DNA from: an uncultured Burkholderiales bacterium
GTDB lineage: Bacteria > Pseudomonadota > Gammaproteobacteria > Burkholderiales > Burkholderiaceae_C
Length of the DNA: 64,000 bases
Assembly: GCA_945952065.1 (NCBI GenBank)
Contig: CAMFGY010000004.1
Span: 186,001 to 250,000 of the forward strand
Reading direction: 5' to 3'
Part shown: positions 61,043-64,000 of the stretch, in pieces
How positions within the stretch are numbered: position 1 is the stretch's first letter
Layout: each line of letters opens with the position of its first letter
Translations under genes and position numbers: made by a program
The notes under the pieces: model-generated
Seen by the model: the letters and a program-made list of their open reading frames with translations, nothing else
What the model was told of the DNA's origin: nothing
The model's database searches: none

Positions 61043-63274
61043 TCAGTCGTTGCTGGCACCCATGACCGGTGCTTTGAGGGGGAGCGTCAGCCGCAGCCGG
61101 GTGCCGCTGCCCACGGTGCTGGACAAAGAAATGCTGCCGCCCAGAACGCCGGTCACCAAGTTGTAGACGATGCTCATGCCCAGGCCGGAGCCGCCTTGGC
61201 CCAGCTTGGTGGTGAAAAAGGGCTCGAACACATGGTCCAGGTCTTCGGGCGGAATCCCCCGCCCGTTGTCGCTGAAGACAATCTCCACCTGCTCTTCCGC
61301 CATCAAGCGACTGCTGATGCGCATCTCACCGTGCTCACCTTCGGCAAAGGCGTGGGCCACCGCATTGCTGATGAAATTGGTCAGCACCTGGGTCAAGGCG
61401 CCGGGATAGCTGTCCATTTGCACATCCACACTCAAGTCCAGCAGCACCTGGTGCTTGTTGCGGTACATCGATTCCAGCATCAACACCAACTCGGTGATGG
61501 TGTCTTTCAGGTCAAAGCTGCGCCGCTGGTCACTGGATTGGTCCACCGCCACATGTTTGAAGCTGGAGATCAAGGTGGCCGCGCGGTCCAGGCTGCGCAC
61601 CAAGAGGTCGGCGCCTTGCTGAATCGCCGCCAACACTGGCTCGATGCGTGAACGCCGAGGGCGCTCGGAGGCAAACTCTTGCAGCAAGGCGCGGCTTTGG
61701 GCCTCGATGGTGCTGGCCATGGTGACGCCGTTGCCGATGGGCGTGTTCAGCTCATGGGCGATGCCTGCGACCAGGGAACCCAGTGCCGCCATTTTCTCGG
61801 AGCGCACCAATTCGCCTTGCATGCTTTTGACCGTGGCCAAGGCCTCCTCCAAGTGACAGGTGCGCTCTGAAACCCTTTGCTCCAACTGGGCGTTGAGTTC
61901 GCGAATGTCCTGTTCAACCTGACGCTGACGGCTGATGTCGATGACCGACATGATGCTGACCCAACGGTCCTGGGCTTCAATGCGCCGGGTTGACAGCTGG
62001 CAGGTGAAGGTCTGGCCATCGCGGCGCTTGAGCACGGCTTCAAAGCCGTCGATCTCCTCAGCCTGCGTCAGCTGGGCCAGATAGGCCGCCCGCACTTGCG
62101 GGTCCTGCCAGTGCTGGGGGTCCAGCGGTGAGTGCGCGTTCAGGTCTTGGCGACTGAGGCCAAACTGCTGCAAGAGCGCGTCGTTCGCCTCCAGCGTTTG
62201 CTGGCTCTGCACCAGCAGCAAAGCCAGCGGGACGGGCGAGCATTGAAACAGATCAACGAACTTGGCCTCGCTGGCACGCAACAGCGATTCGGATTGCTGC
62301 AATCGCCGCATGTGCAAGAGCAACACATAGGTCAGCAGCAAGTGCAAGGCGATGAAGACGCCGGAGAACGCCACCCGATCCCAGGCGCGTTGACGCCATG
62401 TGGCCAAGATGTCGTCATAGTCGCGACCCAGCCCCACCACCAGCGGGAAGTCGCTGATCTTGCGGTAGCTGAGCAAGCGAGAGACGCCGTCCACCAAGAG
62501 CGTGTGGTCTTGCAGGGAGCCCTCTTCGGGGCCGGCTTGCAAGAGCTTCATGGCCGGGCTTTTGCTCAGATCGATAGCCGCCATTCGTTCGTCCTCCGGC
62601 GCACGGGCCACGACGAAGCCGGCTTCGGAAAACAACTGCACCACCGCATGATTGTTCTTGGCCACATTGGCGTAGATGCCGCTGAAATACGCCACATTCA
62701 CCTCGGAGCTGATCAGGCCGATATGGCGCCCTCCGCGTTCATAGAGATTGCGCGCCATGGGCAAGACCAATTCGCCATCGATAAAGCGCTTGAACGGTCG
62801 CCCCAGGACCAGGTCGCGATGATCGGGGCGCTTCAGCAAAAAGGGAATGAACTCGCGTTCCTCCAGCGCGAACACAAAGGCCGGAAAGTCCGTCATGCTG
62901 GCCCAGCGCTGTCCTTGGCGATTGACAAACTGCAAGGCACTGGCCATGCGACTGGTTTTGAGCTGATCTTCGATCACCTGGCGAACCTGCCCGTCCACCT
63001 CGTCCTCATTCATGGTGCCCATGGCGGCAATCGAGGCGATCACTTCCAGGCGGCTGGCGGCGGCCTTGAGTTGCTGGGCCGCATGCTCTTCCAGCAGGCG
63101 CGCGGTGACGAGGCCGCTCTGACGTTCCGCCTCCAAGCTCAGCTCGCGATCCTGCCGAATCGCCCAGGCGGTCTGCGCCACGATGGCAGCCGAGGTCAAG
63201 CCAACAAAAACGCCCAGGATGGCGCCTGCATGGCCCCATGCCAACGCGCGATGAAGCAGAGACTTGCCGATCAA
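61043..63274 (-). CDS. Sensor histidine kinase (dCache-PAS-HisKA-HATPase)
   Basis: A 743-residue membrane kinase. One transmembrane helix at about 15-37, a periplasmic double-Cache-like domain (about 40-300), a second helix (304-320), a PAS domain (about 335-450), a coiled coil (453-490), then the H-box AGIAHELNTPIGN with His507. Catalytic motifs are NFISNAVAHAF (N), DNGRGIP (G1) and GQGGSGLGMSIVYNL (G2). No response regulator is adjacent. The ligand is unknown; the small Cache protein next to it may share the signal. Confidence 0.93.
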   Translation of the reverse strand: MIGKSLLHRALAWGHAGAILGVFVGLTSAAIVAQTAWAIRQDRELSLEAERQSGLVTARLLEEHAAQQLKAAASRLEVIASIAAMGTMNEDEVDGQVRQVIEDQLKTSRMASALQFVNRQGQRWASMTDFPAFVFALEEREFIPFLLKRPDHRDLVLGRPFKRFIDGELVLPMARNLYERGGRHIGLISSEVNVAYFSGIYANVAKNNHAVVQLFSEAGFVVARAPEDERMAAIDLSKSPAMKLLQAGPEEGSLQDHTLLVDGVSRLLSYRKISDFPLVVGLGRDYDDILATWRQRAWDRVAFSGVFIALHLLLTYVLLLHMRRLQQSESLLRASEAKFVDLFQCSPVPLALLLVQSQQTLEANDALLQQFGLSRQDLNAHSPLDPQHWQDPQVRAAYLAQLTQAEEIDGFEAVLKRRDGQTFTCQLSTRRIEAQDRWVSIMSVIDISRQRQVEQDIRELNAQLEQRVSERTCHLEEALATVKSMQGELVRSEKMAALGSLVAGIAHELNTPIGNGVTMASTIEAQSRALLQEFASERPRRSRIEPVLAAIQQGADLLVRSLDRAATLISSFKHVAVDQSSDQRRSFDLKDTITELVLMLESMYRNKHQVLLDLSVDVQMDSYPGALTQVLTNFISNAVAHAFAEGEHGEMRISSRLMAEEQVEIVFSDNGRGIPPEDLDHVFEPFFTTKLGQGGSGLGMSIVYNLVTGVLGGSISLSSTVGSGTRLRLTLPLKAPVMGASND

Positions 63275-63387
63275 GAGAAGCCTTGTTGTGTGCCGGAAGG
63301 GGGGCCAAAGTGGCCGGCTTGACGATAGCAGAAGCCGGCTTGTCTGGACTCAGGCGCTAGCATGGCGCTTGAACTTTTTGCGTCCCT

Positions 63388-64000
63388 ATGAAAAACCAAG
63401 TCAAGAACAAGAAGGCTTTTGCTGTGCGTCTGGGTCTGCTGGCCATGGTGTCGCTCAGCGCAGGATTCGCCCTGCCCGCTTTGGCGGCTGAGCCCATGGC
63501 CTCGGTGGCCCCACAGTCTCAAGCGGCAGCCCGGCCTGCTGATGCCCAGTTTGAGGCCGAACTTGAGGCCTTTTTGCAAGACTACTGGCATCTGGTCCCA
63601 GAAGCTGCGGTGGCTGCCGGCCAGTTCGAGGCGGCGGCCCGTTTGCCCTTGCCTGGCGAACAGCGGCGCCAAGCTTTGCTCGCTTTTTGCGATGCATGGT
63701 TGGCGCGGCTGGCGGCCTTGCCGACCCGTTTGCAGGCCAAGGGTCAGCCCGCCTTGACCCCCGCCCAACAGGGTGATTTGGCCTTGTTGGACAACCATTT
63801 GCGCGCCATGCGCTGGAGTTGGAGCGAGCTGCGCAGCGGCCAATGGGACGCCAGCGAGTACAACGTGGCCGACCCCTTGGCCCAATTGCTGAACAAGCCC
63901 GACTATGCGCCAGCGGCCCAGCGGCTGGCCTGGATTGACCAGCGCCTGCAGCAGGTGCCCGCCTATTACCGAGCGGCGTTTCAACAACTGAAGAACCCCA
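63388..64000 (+). CDS. DUF885 family protein (partial)
   Basis: The first 204 codons of a larger gene cut by the window end. After a signal peptide (about residues 1-33, ending PALAA) comes a helical segment with FLQDYWHLVPEAAVAAGQF, then LLDNHLRAMRWSWSELR and DASEYNVADPLAQLL, typical of the DUF885 proteins (about 580-600 residues, likely metallopeptidase-like). The chosen ATG has no strong ribosome site but begins the signal sequence. Confidence 0.85.
   Translation, partial: MKNQVKNKKAFAVRLGLLAMVSLSAGFALPALAAEPMASVAPQSQAAARPADAQFEAELEAFLQDYWHLVPEAAVAAGQFEAAARLPLPGEQRRQALLAFCDAWLARLAALPTRLQAKGQPALTPAQQGDLALLDNHLRAMRWSWSELRSGQWDASEYNVADPLAQLLNKPDYAPAAQRLAWIDQRLQQVPAYYRAAFQQLKNP

Overview
The window looks like chromosomal DNA from a GC-rich betaproteobacterium, most likely Burkholderiales of the Rubrivivax/Leptothrix/Roseateles type; the genus cannot be fixed from the sequence alone. 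Reasons: an atpIBEFHAGDC operon, mnmG-rsmG-parA-parB, a Bug-family tricarboxylate-binding protein, a PEP-CTERM protein, DUF2242 and DUF3597 proteins, and many four-base ATGA/GTGA gene overlaps. No rRNA, tRNA, CRISPR array, insertion sequence or prophage was recognised. Both ends cut genes.

Layout. 1-1.9 kb: 5' end of an aryl-polyene-like lipid gene cluster on the minus strand (ketosynthase-like protein, acyltransferase, acyl carrier protein). 2.0-9.4 kb: complete F1Fo ATP synthase operon, minus strand. 9.6-12.5 kb: SMP-30 lactonase, GNAT, and a divergent cytochrome b / cytochrome c' pair. 12.5-17.2 kb: a tightly coupled six-gene minus-strand operon (LysE exporter, Asp/Glu racemase, aminotransferase, PhzF, glyoxalase-like, GST) opposite a MocR regulator whose upstream region carries clear operator-like repeats. 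19.0-19.6 kb: a 620-bp imperfect inverted repeat. 21.3-28.6 kb: mnmG, rsmG, parA and, after an unrelated insertion, parB, with three parS sites inside mnmG and rsmG. 29-34 kb: the prkA-yeaH-spoVR stress operon. 34-49.9 kb: metabolic and envelope genes, a WYL regulator beside an HNH-like protein, a PEP-CTERM protein, an AbrB/PIN toxin-antitoxin-like operon with a histone-H1-like tail, PhoD phosphatase, SGNH lipoprotein and an OmpW-like protein. 50-55.2 kb: queE, an unusual triple-domain queD, a methyltransferase and a Suv3-like RNA helicase. 55.4-64 kb: an LDH-like dehydrogenase with a DASS transporter, a CHAP peptidoglycan enzyme, small lipoproteins, a Cache protein, a large sensor kinase and the start of a DUF885 protein.

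The most interesting signals are (i) two diverged copies, 7 kb apart, of an intergenic element with three DnaA boxes in conserved spacing next to an AT-rich stretch (44.88-45.10 and 51.84-52.07 kb), in the parABS/gid/atp neighbourhood typical of origin-proximal DNA; (ii) parS sites written into the coding frames of mnmG and rsmG; (iii) a three-repeat QueD in which the zinc/cysteine site and the Asp-His pair lie in different repeats; (iv) an AbrB antitoxin with a long lysine/alanine tail encoded by A-tracts, with an operator-like repeat over its start; and (v) the MocR-controlled operon, whose pathway I cannot name.
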